Part shown: piece by piece, positions 36,950 through 48,085 of the stretch
Layout: each line of letters begins with the position of its first letter
Position numbering within the stretch: position 1 is the stretch's first letter
NCBI GenBank assembly: GCA_963691655.1
Contig: OY829326.1
Span: 142,928,998 to 142,992,997, forward strand
Source: Toxonevra muliebris
Lineage: Eukaryota; Arthropoda; Insecta; Diptera; Pallopteridae
Direction: 5' to 3'
DNA: 64,000 nt
Translations under genes and position numbers: made by a program
Notes under the pieces: generated by a model
The model's database searches: none
Told to the model about the DNA's origin: nothing
Seen by the model: only the letters and a program-made list of their open reading frames with translations

Positions 36950-37055
36950 TAATAGGCTTTGAATGAACAATGATGCCAGAAGAAAGTTCATAGAAATAGC
37001 AAATCAAACGATCGTTTCGGAAGCAGCTACGGTTCCTCATCAGTGATCTTTGTGA
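36950..37055 (+). repeat. Dispersed repeat, copy related to 10555-10672
   Basis: Starts AATAGGCTTTGAATGAACAA and follows the same word order as the minus strand of 10672-10555. About 10 bases are missing near 36984. The family is not identified. Confidence 0.6.
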
Positions 37056-37583
37056 TATTTCCCTGATTTCAACAATTTATATATGTAAGTGAAAATACTG
37101 TAACCTAAATGAGAATGACAATGACAGTTATTTCCACTGAATAGTATTATTGAAAGCAACTACCACTACCGTTCTATATACTTTTTGCCATACTTCTTTG
37201 ACACTTGTATTACATATTAATCATATTTTCTGACATCAAATATGAACCGTGTCGGTTTTTCGTATGAAAAAAATTTTTTATTGAAATTTTTTATGTACTT
37301 AGAATTACAGATATTATTTGTTTTTCTGTTCTTTTTTACTTTTTAATCCATAAAATTTTTCTGAATACTCATTTTTTTTTGCTAAGACAATGTTCTTTTT
37401 AAAGCCATACCACCAGCTGTTGAAGAGAGAAGTACTTTACTTCGTAAAAGTTTGAAAACATATTTGAGAACCACCATTGAAAAAATCGAAATGAATTAGC
37501 TTTTCTATTATTTTTGTAAAAAACGTATACCTCAAAATAATTAATGTTTAAATATTTCCTTTAGTTTAGCCAGATCATATTTA
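37056..37583. other. AT-rich spacer, no feature seen
   Basis: No coding or repeat signal recognised up to the TA flank of mariner copy 3. Confidence 0.45.
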
Positions 37584-37585
37584 TA

Positions 37586-38791
37586 TTGGGAGTATGAATG
37601 TATAAACTCGTAATTGTGACTAACTTTATATCTACCATACGCGCCATTTTTTGATCTGTCAAATAATTTTCATAATTTTACAAAAGTGTTTTACTATAGC
37701 TGAAAATGTCGAATTTCGTGCCAACAAAACAAGGGAAGTTTTAATTTACTTCTTCCATTTAAAGAAAAACGCAACTGAAGCACATCGTTTACTTACTGAA
37801 GCTTATCCTGACTGTGCTATAGACGTTAGAATGTGTCAGGTGTGGTATGCCTGTTTCAAAAGTGTTGATTTTGATGTTGAAAACTGGGAACGTTCAGGCG
37901 GCCCGAAAAAGTTCGAAGATGAAGAATTGAAGGCATTACACGAAGAAGATTCATGTCAAACGCAACAAGAACTTGCAGAATATTTAGGAGTTGATCAATC
38001 AACCATTTCTAAACGATTAAAAGCAATGGGAATGATTCAAAAGCAAGGAAATTGGGTGCTGTACGAATTGAAGCCGAGAGACGACGAACGACGATTTTTC
38101 ACATGTGAACTGCTGATTGAACGACAGAAAAGACAAGATTCTCTGCATCGTATTGTAACTGGGATGAAAAGTGGATATGTTACGATAACCCAAATCGTAA
38201 AAAATCATGGAGACCGCCCGGACATGCATCAACATCAACGGCAAAGCCGAACATCCATGGATCCAAGCTCATGCTGTATATTTGGTAGGATATGAAAAAT
38301 GTCGTGTATTATGAGCTGTTGAAACCGAATGAAACGATCACTGGCGACCGCTACCGACTACAATTGATGCGTTTGAGCCGAGCATTAAAAGATAAGAGGC
38401 CAGAATATGAGAATAGACACGACGAAGTTATTCTTCAGCACGACAATGCTCGGCCGCATGTTGCAAGGCAAGTAAAAACATACTTGGAAACGCTGAAATG
38501 GGAAGTGGTACCCCACCCGCCGTATTCTCCAGACATTGCTACTTCTGATTACCAATTGTTGGCTGAACAGCACTTCCGTTCTTTCGAAGAACTCAAAAAA
38601 TGGGTCGATTCGTGGATAGCCTCAAAAGATGAGGAGTTCTTTCGACGCGGAATCCGTATGCTACCAAAAAGATGAGAAAAGGTTGTGGCTAACGATGGAC
38701 AATACTTTAAATAATAAATTTATAGTCACTTTTTCACAATAAATGTCCAAATTACGAAAAAAAATACGAGTTTATACATTCATACTCCCAA
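37586..38791 (+). mobile_element. mariner (DD34D) copy 3, 1206 bp
   Basis: Both terminal repeats have the full TTGGGAGTATGAATGTATAA sequence, with TA on each flank (37584-37585 and 38792-38793). Small deletions in the 5' UTR and coding region account for its short length. Confidence 0.95.
37706..38714 (+). pseudogene. mariner transposase, multiply frameshifted (copy 3)
   Basis: The homologous ATG is at 37706, but a 7-bp deletion nine codons in shifts the frame. The conserved region REVLIYFFHLKKN onward is read in another frame to about 38160. There a further frameshift within the VTGDEKW region scrambles the first aspartate (the frame reads VTGMKSG). The C-terminal half reopens at 38292 with YYELLKPNETITGD and retains QHDNARPH and the third aspartate (TSDY). 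About 8 residues are missing after that, and an in-frame TGA at 38673 replaces tryptophan in the PERW motif. It lacks the GCTCCTT duplication of copies 1 and 2, so it stems from a different source. Confidence 0.92.
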
Positions 38792-38793
38792 TA

Positions 38794-40522
38794 TATTGAA
38801 ATATCTCCTCATATTGGTATCCGCTAGAGTTAATAATGCTTATATCTTTTTTGCGGAATATCCCAGATTAAATTCCGGAATCAAGCAAATTGTAAGTTTT
38901 AAAATTATTTGTTTTTCAAAAATTGTACTGAAACCGAGTACCTGATGACTTTTTACTTGTACTATGCAAAAATTTGAGAAGTTTATTACTAAACAATTAC
39001 ATTTTTCTAATAAATATTGTCTTAAACTATGAAGCTTTGTGTACAAAACAAGTTTTTGCTAAATCTGTACTTAGCAAGTTTTACCTCTAAACCGACGATG
39101 GCATGTAAAACTATGCCCAAAACTTCCAAAAACAAAATTACTTTTGTATATCTTTACATAGGGGATGCACGTGTAAATTGGGCCTGCGTATAAGTAGGGT
39201 CATCAACTTTTAAGAGTATTAATAAAAGCCGAAGGTCGCACTTTATTTTAAAGAGTTATTGCGATGACTGTCGCAAGTAAAGTTTCATTCAGGCAAAAAA
39301 TATTTCCAGAGATTTACAAAAAATAATTTCCGGTAAATCATGGCACCATAGGCAAGTTTTTTTTAATCTTTATTGGTTGGATTTTAGATTGTAAATAGAT
39401 TTATGGTATTTCCTAAGTTTTACACACTTGCAAATGAAATTTTATTGCAATAAGTTACGAATTCGATCACTCTGCAAATTTGTAATACAGGCCATTCGAT
39501 GCGGGTAAATTGGGTTACATGGGAAACGCCAACAGATATATTTTTTTTGTCACTGTAAAGTTGTAATATTATGTGAAAATTAGTTATATTCGTTATTTTC
39601 AGCATTTTTAAGTATTTCGACGTGAAAACGAAACCGAAGTAGACTATGTTGGTTTCGATGCATTGCTCAAAGCCGTCAAAAGCATGCTCTATGAATACTT
39701 AAGTATCAACGCTTACAAAATTCCCCGAACGAGTTTTCAATGCTTTATAAAATGATTTCGAAAGAATAACTTGACTTAAATGGAGTTTCGGATGACACTT
39801 TATCGATAAATTAAATTTGATTAATTTCAATTTAAATTCTTTTGTTGTTGTTCAGTTTTTGTGCTTATTCACAGCATTAAATTGAATAAACTGTTTGTTT
39901 TGAGAGAAAGCAAAATAAAATTTAAATTTTTTGTCATTATTTGTTTCTTTCCTTTTATACTAATCTAATTTATCAATTCTCCGCTCTGTTGTTGATATTA
40001 TATAACTTTTCGATGGTTAAATATTTAATTTCAGGCAAAAAAGAAGAGAAAAAATATAAAGGTTCATAGTTCGAGATAAAGCCATTAAGATGATGTCAAA
40101 AGTGTTAGGTATTTTCGGTAAAAATGCAGTTATTGGCAAAACTTTTAAAACAATTAATCACCAAATAGATAGATAGAAAAAAAATTAAAAAATTGTTGTC
40201 AAAAAAAAAAACTATGTCCAACTTACACGCACTTCCCTTACATACATTCATACATTTCCTTTCTTCTCTCACATATTCCTTATTTTTTTTTTTTTAATAC
40301 ACTTCAACATGTGACACAAGCAAATAGAAAATTGCCCTTTTACTTGAACTTTTTGAGTTTATAAGGAAATTATGTCTTCCTTCAAGCAGAATATTGCAAT
40401 ACGTACAGGTGAATAGTGTGTGTATATATGCCATTTCTACTGGAAGTTATGTCACCTTTTCAGGATGTTAAAGTGTTTGCTTATTTGACACATTCTATTA
40501 GCATTGTATATACTCCTATATA
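38794..40522. other. AT-rich spacer, no feature seen
   Basis: No recognisable coding sequence. Short ORFs are AT-rich and without domains. Confidence 0.45.
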
Positions 40523-40524
40523 TA

Positions 40525-41813
40525 CAGGGTGACAATCGTAAAGTGACGCACACATTTCAACAGTTATTTTCAAAAGGACGTAATTCCATTAAGTACAATT
40601 AAGTGTTAACATTGCTGAATATATAAGCATTCATTTGAACCCCACCTCATTCAATATAACCTCCTTTAGCCTGCACACATGCCTTCAATCGTTCCGGAAA
40701 TCGTAGGACTGTTCGCCGCAGGACTTCCTGATCAATTTCAGTCCAGGCTTTCTCTAATGAATTTGTCAGCGACTCTAGACTGTGGTGTTGAGATGCACAA
40801 GCCTTACTCTCTAAAATACTCCAAATAGAGTAGTCCATTGGATTCAAGTTTGGGGAGTATGGTGGCCATTCTTGAGATGTTATGAATCCAGAAAAATTGT
40901 CTTTTATCCATGTTTGCGTTAATTTTGCCATGTGGGAAGGTGCAGAATCTTGCTGGAAAGTCCAGTATTCATTTCCAAATGTATCTTGGGCCCAGGCAAG
41001 AACATGTTCATTTAAAATGCTTCGATAAACAACCTGGTTAATTTTAACACCCTCTTCAGCGAATATTAGAGGGGTTCTGGCATTAGCGGAAACTCCAGCC
41101 CATACCATAACGGAAGCTGGCTTTTGAACTCGGCCAACAGTCCTATTTTGTTGCGATGATGATGTTAGCCACATTCGGTCATTTTGCGCATTGAAATGTT
41201 GTTCAACCGTGAAAATTTTTTCATCTGTAAACAAGATATTTTCAACATTTTTTAACACGGAGAAGCGTAGCAACGCCTTGCATCTTTGCAGTCGCAAATC
41301 TTTCTTTTTTTTTGTGTCAGATCTTGAGCTTTTCGGAGCTTGTACGGCTTAAGATTAAGCTTTGATTTTGCAATGATTCGCATTGTTTCACGGTTTACTC
41401 CCACTTCCTTAGCGATTTTTCTCATTGAGCGCCTTGGATTTCGCTTGATTCGTTTACGAATTTTTCTGTTAAACCAGTAGTGGCAACTGTTGAAAATTCT
41501 CCCCGGTCTCTATCTCCAAAACCCCCAGTTTCATTATATCGAATAATAGCTCGGTCTACCGTACGACTTGACAAATTTAAAGCCTTTGCAATTTGACGGC
41601 TACTATAATTTGCCAAATGAAATTTCATAATTTCACGACGAATATTTTCCTTGTCCATTTTTATGGAAATTTCAAAATGTAATAACAAAAATTCAAATGA
41701 AATTAAAAGCAAAGCCAATGATGAATGAATTTGCTTTTTAAATTAAAGTAACGGTAAATGGCAAAGCTTGCTGCAGAGTATTAAACTTGCGTCACTTTAC
41801 AATTGTCACCCTG
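40525..41813 (-). mobile_element. DD37D transposon copy B, 1289 bp
   Basis: Same CAGGGTGACAATCGTAAAG and CAGGGTGACAATTGTAAAG ends as copy A, flanked by TA in a TATATA context (40523-40524 and 41814-41815). By eye it is very highly similar to copy A over its whole length, which implies recent common ancestry. Confidence 0.96.
40647..41658 (-). pseudogene. DD37D transposase with two frameshifts (copy B)
   Basis: Homologous start ATG at 41658. The first frame covers residues 1 to about 65 and is then broken near 41458 by loss of one base, so the reading becomes GLTEKFVNESS. The middle part is restored to the original frame only after a 2-base expansion of a T-run near 41307-41315. From 41297 the frame runs to the natural end KGGYIE with all three aspartates (FTDEKIF, FQQDSAPSH, NPMDYS). 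Apart from the homopolymer-type indels and a handful of substitutions it equals copy A. Indels at T-runs could also be assembly errors. Confidence 0.92.
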
Positions 41814-41815
41814 TA

Positions 41816-43675
41816 TATACATAGTGTATAAATATTTTACTGTATGTAACTATCTCATATGTTTCTTAATATAAAATTTATTTTATAAACTCAGCAAGTA
41901 AATGTTTTTGATATTGCTTTCATGTTGTACCAGTGACATCTTTTTATTATTATTAAAAAAAATTTATAAATGGCTACTTGGAAATATATTTTTGTTTATT
42001 GGATTTTCAAAGAATATAAAAATTATCAAAAACAAAACAAAATATATTTTACTTATTTACTCAAATTAAAAAAAATTCATATTGACATATATGAGAATAT
42101 TTTTAATATTCATATGCATTACTTATTCATGTCATTTTTTGGTTAAACCAATTTTCAATTCCCAACTGAGAATTAATCCGAAATTTGTATAATTTTATCG
42201 TCTGCAATGTACGTATATGTTTATATGAATGTTTTTTTTTTTTGTCTCTGTACACTGCTGTGCAAAGTGTCAGCATACAATTGTCACCGTTTAGATAAAC
42301 AAATTTATTATCGATTTTTGTTGCTGCTAAAGCGACAAGATACAAAAATACAAGAAAATGAACACGTGTTTTTTTCAAAGTCAACATACTGAAAAACAAC
42401 AACAACTTAATATCTGGGCATAATTCTGTGTGTATGTAATTTCAATAATATGAATTTTTTGTTCGTACTTATTTATGATTTGTTTATGTTTAGCATCTCC
42501 TGGGACCACTTAGGTGTTAATTTGTTTTTGAACAAAACTCAAATAAAAAGTCGAAAGTTCAATTCGGTAGGTAATGGACACATTCTCTTTAATATACGGA
42601 TACTATGTGCGTACTTATGCACTTAATTATGTACTCATGTATGTATATTTATGTGCTACATGAAGTGTGGTCCATTGTCGGATGTTATTCTGATGGAGAA
42701 GAAGAAAGATAGAAAGAAAATAGTCATATTTGCAGCAAACATTTCGATTTAGCTTTGATTAGAAATATTTTAAAATATTAAAACATAGTCTTATATATGT
42801 AGATATCGGCAGTCAATGTCCCGATATCTATTGCGGAGTTATTTACTTGTTATTTTTGCACTTGTTAAAACAGAAGTAATAAAATTTAAAATTGAATAAA
42901 ATGCGTATATGAGAATGACGCTTTATTTTTCACATAAAAAAACCCCAAAAATTAAAGCACCCTACATTCAGATACTACAATTGAAACAGGGTTTTTACTT
43001 TACCAAAATTGTGATAGATTTATCACATTTTTTTAGATATTTCTGTTTCTACCTTCTACTTCATCTGATGTTTCTAAAAAGTCAACTTTAACTCTATTTA
43101 GTATGTTTGATACCCCAACGAAGTTTAAACCGCCCTATTCTACGCATTTCACCATATTTTTTTCTTGCCAGAGTGTTTCTTTTCCATTCGCTTATGGCAG
43201 GTGCCCTAGCTCATATACTTCAGGGTTCAACTTTATTCGATATATTTAGAGAGGAAAGATGAAAATGTTATTTACGCCCAGTAAAAAAGGACTATGCTTA
43301 TCAATTGCTTGTTAGCAGCAGCGTATCCCGGGGGGACGGGGGCTATAGGGGCTGAAGCTCCCCTCAGAAGCCGACAATCTTATAGTAAACAGTCATTTTT
43401 GGGAAATCAAAAATATTTAGATTTTTCCAAAAAAAAAAATCAGCAGCAATCAACAAACGTAAAACTAGGATTTAAAATGTTATTTTATATTATATTTTAT
43501 TTTAATAATAATAATTTAATATAAATATTAAAAATGCGATCGGATATTTGAATCAATTCTGATTAGCCGCCATGCTGTGCGGATGCCAATAGGATGCACC
43601 TTACAGTGCAACTGGTTATTAAATATATTCAGACTACATTAAATCTACAATTTCAACGCCAGCTTTTAGAAAGCT
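41816..43675. other. AT-rich spacer, no gene called
   Basis: No convincing coding sequence. A short GC-rich patch (43322-43370, CCCGGGGGGAC and GGGGCTGAAGCTCCCC) resembles the edge of a transposon, but no partner end was found. Confidence 0.4.
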
Positions 43676-43679
43676 TGAT

Positions 43680-44370
43680 AATGGTCTAGTTTTTGGATTG
43701 AATTTTGTACTAAATTTTAGTCTGATATTGGTTTCACTTTTCCGTTTTTGGCGGTTGTTGATGTGAATTCTGGTTTGATTGTAAGTCAGAATTTTGTTTA
43801 ATTTTAGTTTGAATTTTATTCTGAATTTGAGTTTTAATCCATGTTTAGTTTAAATTTTGAATTGCTTTCCAGCGTTTGCAGACCAGCGTTTGATCTGATT
43901 TCTGGTCTAAATTTGGTTTGCTTTTAATTTGTATTTAGCCTCATTAAAGATTAAAATCTAACTCTTAGTTTGAGTTGTGGTTAATATTTTCGTCTGAATT
44001 GGCTTGATTTTGATACTATTTTGGTCTGAATTTCAGTCCGAAATCGGTCTAAATTTTGTTTAAAAATTTGGTCTGGAATTTTGATCTATTTTTTGCTTAA
44101 TTTAAATTAAAATTTGTTGATGTAAATATTTATCAGATATTCCCACTAGTTTTTGATCTGAATTTTGGGTCACTTTCCTGTCCTTTTGGTCTAAAGTTTT
44201 GTCTAACTATTGGACTGAGTCTACATTTTTTTTGGTATGAACTTTAAAACTGATTTTGATTTTAATGCGGTCTGAATTTTGGGTTTTTAGTCTAAGTTTT
44301 GACCTGAATTTGATCTCATTTTGGTCGATTTTCGTTGGAATTTTGGTCCGATCCGTGGTCTGAAAATTTT
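43680..44370 (+). repeat. Degenerate 12-bp minisatellite, locus 4
   Basis: Repeated TTTTGGTCTGAA-like words, same polarity as loci 1 and 3, including GGTCTGAATTTCAGTC and GGTCTGGAATTTTG. Confidence 0.75.
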
Positions 44371-44825
44371 TTTTTTTTAACCGGTTTTTGCTCGGTACCC
44401 GAAAGCGTGTACAGGTCTCGTTGAAATTTAAAATATATTGGTTTTTTGGTCAAATTAAGATACATATATTTACATTTTAAGTAATACATAACAGGCTTAA
44501 AGAACGTATTTAATTTTTTATAAAAATGAAGTGCTTGGTTATGAAGTTGTGAGATCGTAAACTCACCACTAGGCCGATATTAAAAGTGATATCGATTCTA
44601 AGATTGATATAAATATATATTTTAAAAATTCGTTTAAAGTACTATCCAAATCAACTGTTATCTTAATTTAATTTAATTTTTTTTCGGGTTTTTGTTTCTA
44701 ACAAAAATGACTCAAAAAATAGAAATGTATCAAATTGCTTCATCAAAATTTTTTCTCAAAGGAAATTAAAATTTCTTCAAAGGGTTTTCTCAAAATAGAT
44801 CATTTAACAATGTAAATCCTTCAAA
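44371..44825. other. Spacer between minisatellite loci
   Basis: AT-rich. A short word, TTTTAAGTAAT...AGGCTTAAAGAACGTAT at about 44477-44512, recurs at 57747-57780, where it ends a poly-T run inserted in a Tc1-type element. Confidence 0.45.
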
Positions 44826-44829
44826 AAGT

Positions 44830-45140
44830 CATTATCAAGATTTTAATCTGAATTTGGTCTCATTTTGATCTAGATTTTTGATTTGAATTTGGATCTTTTC
44901 TTGGTTAGAATTTTGATTTTAAAAAAGTATTTGAATTTTAGTTTGAAATTTGGTCGAAATTTCCGCCTAAATTTCTGTCCGATTTCAGTTTTAATTTTGG
45001 TTTCAGTTTTGTTCCAGTTATCTTTTAATTTTTGGCCTATATTTGATAAAATTTTTACATTAGTTTTTGGTCTAGGTCTGGGTTTTGGTCGATAGTAAGT
45101 CTGATATTTATCTTTTAATTCAGTAAAAATCATTTGGATC
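44830..45140 (+). repeat. Degenerate 12-bp minisatellite, locus 5
   Basis: Same unit family (AATTTGGTCTCATTTTGATCT, TTTTTGGTCTAGGTCTGG and similar). The frames open here on either strand come from the repeat. Confidence 0.72.
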
Positions 45141-45257
45141 AGTAGACTCCATGGCAAAATATTGTTACTGCAATCCAAAATTTTGAATTCACATTAAAAC
45201 GACTACTAATATAAGTATGTAGTCCTTTATTTATATTTTTGGTTGATTTAATTTGAA

Positions 45258-45382
45258 CGAAGGAGATTCAATAATGAATACTTTTGATTCTGAGGATGAA
45301 GAACCATTTGCCCTTCCGACGATGAGGATTATATTCCGAACTTAAATAAAATCGAAGAAGAGAAGTCGGAAAGCTGAAAGGA
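45258..45382 (+). pseudogene. Acidic ORF remnant, possibly piggyBac-type N-terminus
   Basis: ATG at 45274 opens MNTFDSEDEEPFALP. With a one-base shift the coding would continue DDEDYIPNLNKIEEEKSES to a stop. Acidic, serine-rich N-termini with a DEDY segment are common in piggyBac-derived proteins, but no transposase core follows, so the family is a guess. It could equally be a scrap of another transposon or a chance frame. Confidence 0.25.
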
Positions 45383-46212
45383 ATAGTAAGAGGGGCTAAA
45401 AAAAATTCCATAGGATCTGCTTAAGATCTTTTTCTCAGACACCAGAGACAATGGAGTTCATATTTGAAAAATATTTCGTTACTTATGACTTGAGGGGTCA
45501 AAATCTTAAAAACTTGAAGTTTTAAGGAAAACGTGTTGGAGCATTCAGTGGACGCAAATTAATATATATCTGTTAATCAATTCCACTCTCAATCAAAAAA
45601 TTCGAAATTTGTGGCATTGTGTAAAGTCCCAATCATAATGTGCCCTATAAATTCCATAATTACCCATAATACACACGTGAGCATATCTATCAGAGCTGCC
45701 AATGCTTATATTTAATTTTGCGGGTTGTAACACCGAAAATATTCGGAGTTAATATAACATTTTCTGTGAATTAATATAACTTTTGCGGACTTTTTTAACA
45801 CTTCTTATATGCAACCAACACTGAAAATAGTTATTTGAGGTTTTTTGAGTTGATTCAACTCTTTTTCTGGTTATAATAATTTTTTGTCAGTGTCAGAATG
45901 ACAATTTCAAATTGAAGGCAATTTCAAATTAACTCTGCAGTTTCAATCAATATATGTTCGATTAACTCTGAAAATGGTTAATATAACCATGGAAAAGGTA
46001 AATCAATCAATTTTTTCTGAGTAAATATAACTCATTTTCAAAGGTTCTATAAAAATCGACTATTAACTCTGAATAGAGTCAACTGTACGCCGAAACAGAG
46101 TTTCATATATTAAATTCAACTTTTCCCAAAATGTAAGATTAACTCTGAACGGAGTCAACTGTACTCCGAAGCAAAGTTTAAAATAAATCAACTTTTCTTA
46201 AAATGTAAGATT

Positions 46213-46492
46213 AGGTTAGGTTGGAGTGGCTGTCGAGAGACACACTTAGGCCTGAACGGCCAATTGTGATACCACATAGTTGGACCTATAGTTTAACTCC
46301 GATTCTGAACGGCGGTGTGGCAATTTTTTATTGGCTTGGTGGTTTTACACTTTCTTATAATTCTCATCTACTTCGTACTGATAGTGAATTTAAGAAGGAT
46401 ATGAAAATTAACCACCAGACAAAGACGGGAATCGAACCCGAACCTCCCAGATGAAAGAATAGTGTACTACCCACTAGACTATCGAGGTTGTC
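46213..46492 (-). mobile_element. tRNA-derived SINE with 12-bp target duplication
   Basis: AAATGTAAGATT flanks both sides (46201-46212 and 46493-46504). On the minus strand the head is GACAACCTCGATAGTCTAGT with an A-box-like TAGTCTAGTGGG and a B-box GGTTCGATTCCC, then the shared body, ending in the CCAACCTAACCT tail. Orientation, tail and duplication are as expected for LINE-driven retrotransposition. It inserted into the GAGTT-rich element. Confidence 0.93.
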
Positions 46493-46577
46493 AAATGTAA
46501 GATTATATCGGAACGGAATTAATTGTACTCTTTTTTTCCTAATGTACAGAGAGAAGAACGGGAATATTTTCATTGTA

Positions 46578-47287
46578 TTGGAGTATGAATGTATAAACTC
46601 GTATTTTTTTCGTAATTTGGACATTTATTGTGAAAAAGTGATTATAAATTTATTCTTTAAAGTATTGTCCATCGTTAGTCACAACCTTTTCCCATCTTTC
46701 TGGTAGCATACGGATTCCACATCGAAAGAACTCCTCATCTTTTGAGGCTATCCACGAATCGACACATTTTTTGAGTTCTTCGAAAGAACGGAAGTGCTGT
46801 TCAGCCAGGCAATGTGTCATCGATCGGAACAAGTGGTAATCAGAAGGTGCAATGTCAGGAGAATACGGCCGGTGGGGTAGCACTTCCCATTTGAACGTTT
46901 CCAAGTATGTTTTTACTTGCCTTGCAACATGCGGCCGAACATTGTCGTGCTGAAGAATAACTTCGTCGTGTCTATTCTCATATTCTGGCCTCTTATCCTT
47001 TAATGCTCGGCTCAAACGCATCAATTGTAGTCGGTAGCAGTCGCCAGTGATCGTTTCATTCGGTTTCAACAGCTCATAATACACGACACCTTTCATATCT
47101 CACCAAATTCACAGCATGAGCTTGGATCCATGGATGTTCGGCTTTGCCGTTGATGTTGATGCATGTCCGGGCCGTCCCCATGATTTTTTAGGCTTGGGGT
47201 TATCGTAATGTCAATGTCAAAAAAAATGGCGCGTATGATAGATATGAAGTTAGTCACAATTACGAGTTTATACATTCATACTCTCAA
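46578..47287 (-). mobile_element. mariner (DD34D) copy 4, internally deleted, 710 bp
   Basis: Terminal repeats TTGGAGTATGAATG (same single-G loss as copy 1) and its partner ending CTCTCAA, with TA on both sides (46576-46577 and 47288-47289). About 590 bp are missing relative to copy 1. The deletion joins the 5' UTR (around 47210) to codons just after the first aspartate. Confidence 0.94.
46650..47096 (-). pseudogene. mariner transposase C-terminal half (copy 4)
   Basis: An uninterrupted 148-codon frame from YYELLKPNETITGD through QHDNVRPH (second aspartate) and PSDYHLF (third aspartate; 34 residues between them) to the normal end DGQYFKE. The sequence 5' of it (to about 47205) still encodes the GDGPDMHQHQ-type frame-shifted linker, and a TGG to TGA change precedes the frame. 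The whole DNA-binding domain and the first aspartate are deleted. The GCTCCTT duplication of copies 1 and 2 is absent. Confidence 0.9.
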
Positions 47288-47390
47288 TATATTCTGTAGT
47301 TCATTGTGAATGGCATGCGTGATTTATATTAACTTTTAATTCTTGTCAAATTTGGTGTGAATAATTGCGAATTTTTTGTAACTCTATAAT

Positions 47391-47540
47391 ATGGACGATG
47401 TGAACTATACGGTGGTTACATTGAATTCTGAAGTGAACCATTTTTTATCAGCGTTGAACAAAGGTTTTGTACTAGCTGAATCAGAAAGCAGTAGTTCAGT
47501 TGCTATATTTTTATTTATTTTTTTTTTTCATTTATACTAA
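47391..47540 (+). CDS. Short unrecognised ORF within the GAGTT-rich region
   Basis: A 49-codon frame starting MDDVNYTVVTLNSEVNHFLS and ending in a phenylalanine-rich tail coded by a T-run. The first 35 residues have a plausible coding look, whereas the tail is low complexity. It may be a truncated first exon of the transposon that made the GAGTT-rich region. The family is not recognised and it may be spurious. Confidence 0.2.
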   Translation: MDDVNYTVVTLNSEVNHFLSALNKGFVLAESESSSSVAIFLFIFFFHLY

Positions 47541-48085
47541 AATATCTGTGAATATCATATATTCATCAAATAAATTAATAAAAAACTAATAAAAACATAA
47601 AAACCGACCTTTTTTCAATTTAGGTTCTAGAATTTTAAGTTGTTAATCGAACTCTTTTAAGGGATGAGACAATATTCTCTCTTTTCAATGTTGAGTGACG
47701 AATTTCACGTGGTTTATTGCACTCATTTGAAGGTTGAGGTAACATTTTGCGGAGTTGATTCAACTCCTAGTCGGAGTTCAACTAACTCTTTTTACATTTA
47801 GTTCAAGAATTTCAAGTGGTTAATTAAACTCTTTTGAGGGTTGAATCAACATTTTACAGAGTTGATATAACTTTTTTATTATCAGCTACTTTAAGAATTT
47901 ATATTCTTAATATAACTCTTTATCGGAGTTAATATGACTCCTCAAAAGTATAACTCACTCTTCGGAGTTGAATATACTCCGTCGGGGTAAGGAATACTCT
48001 TTTCTGGTTTGGCTAAAAACCATTAACGAAAAGAGTTAAAATTACCACAAAAATTGTTGTATTTACTCCGCAGTTTTTTGAGTGT

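Larger units (their letters stand above)
45720..48085. repeat. Region of GAGTT/AACTC motif arrays, probable large non-autonomous element
   Basis: Two blocks (45720-46200 and about 47690-48080) are filled with GAGTTAATATAAC, AACTCTGAA and GGAGT..AACT words in both orientations. Between them lie a SINE, mariner copy 4 and about 400 bases of other sequence. ACACTGAAAATAG near 45819 and the minus strand ACACTCAAAAAACTG ending near 48085 could be inverted ends, but no target duplication was found. The pattern resembles the dense subterminal repeats of DNA transposons. Confidence 0.45.

Noticed and set aside
44870..45178. Lysine-rich 102-codon ORF on the minus strand
   Set aside because: By-product of minisatellite locus 5, no domain, overlaps a frame on the other strand of the same kind.
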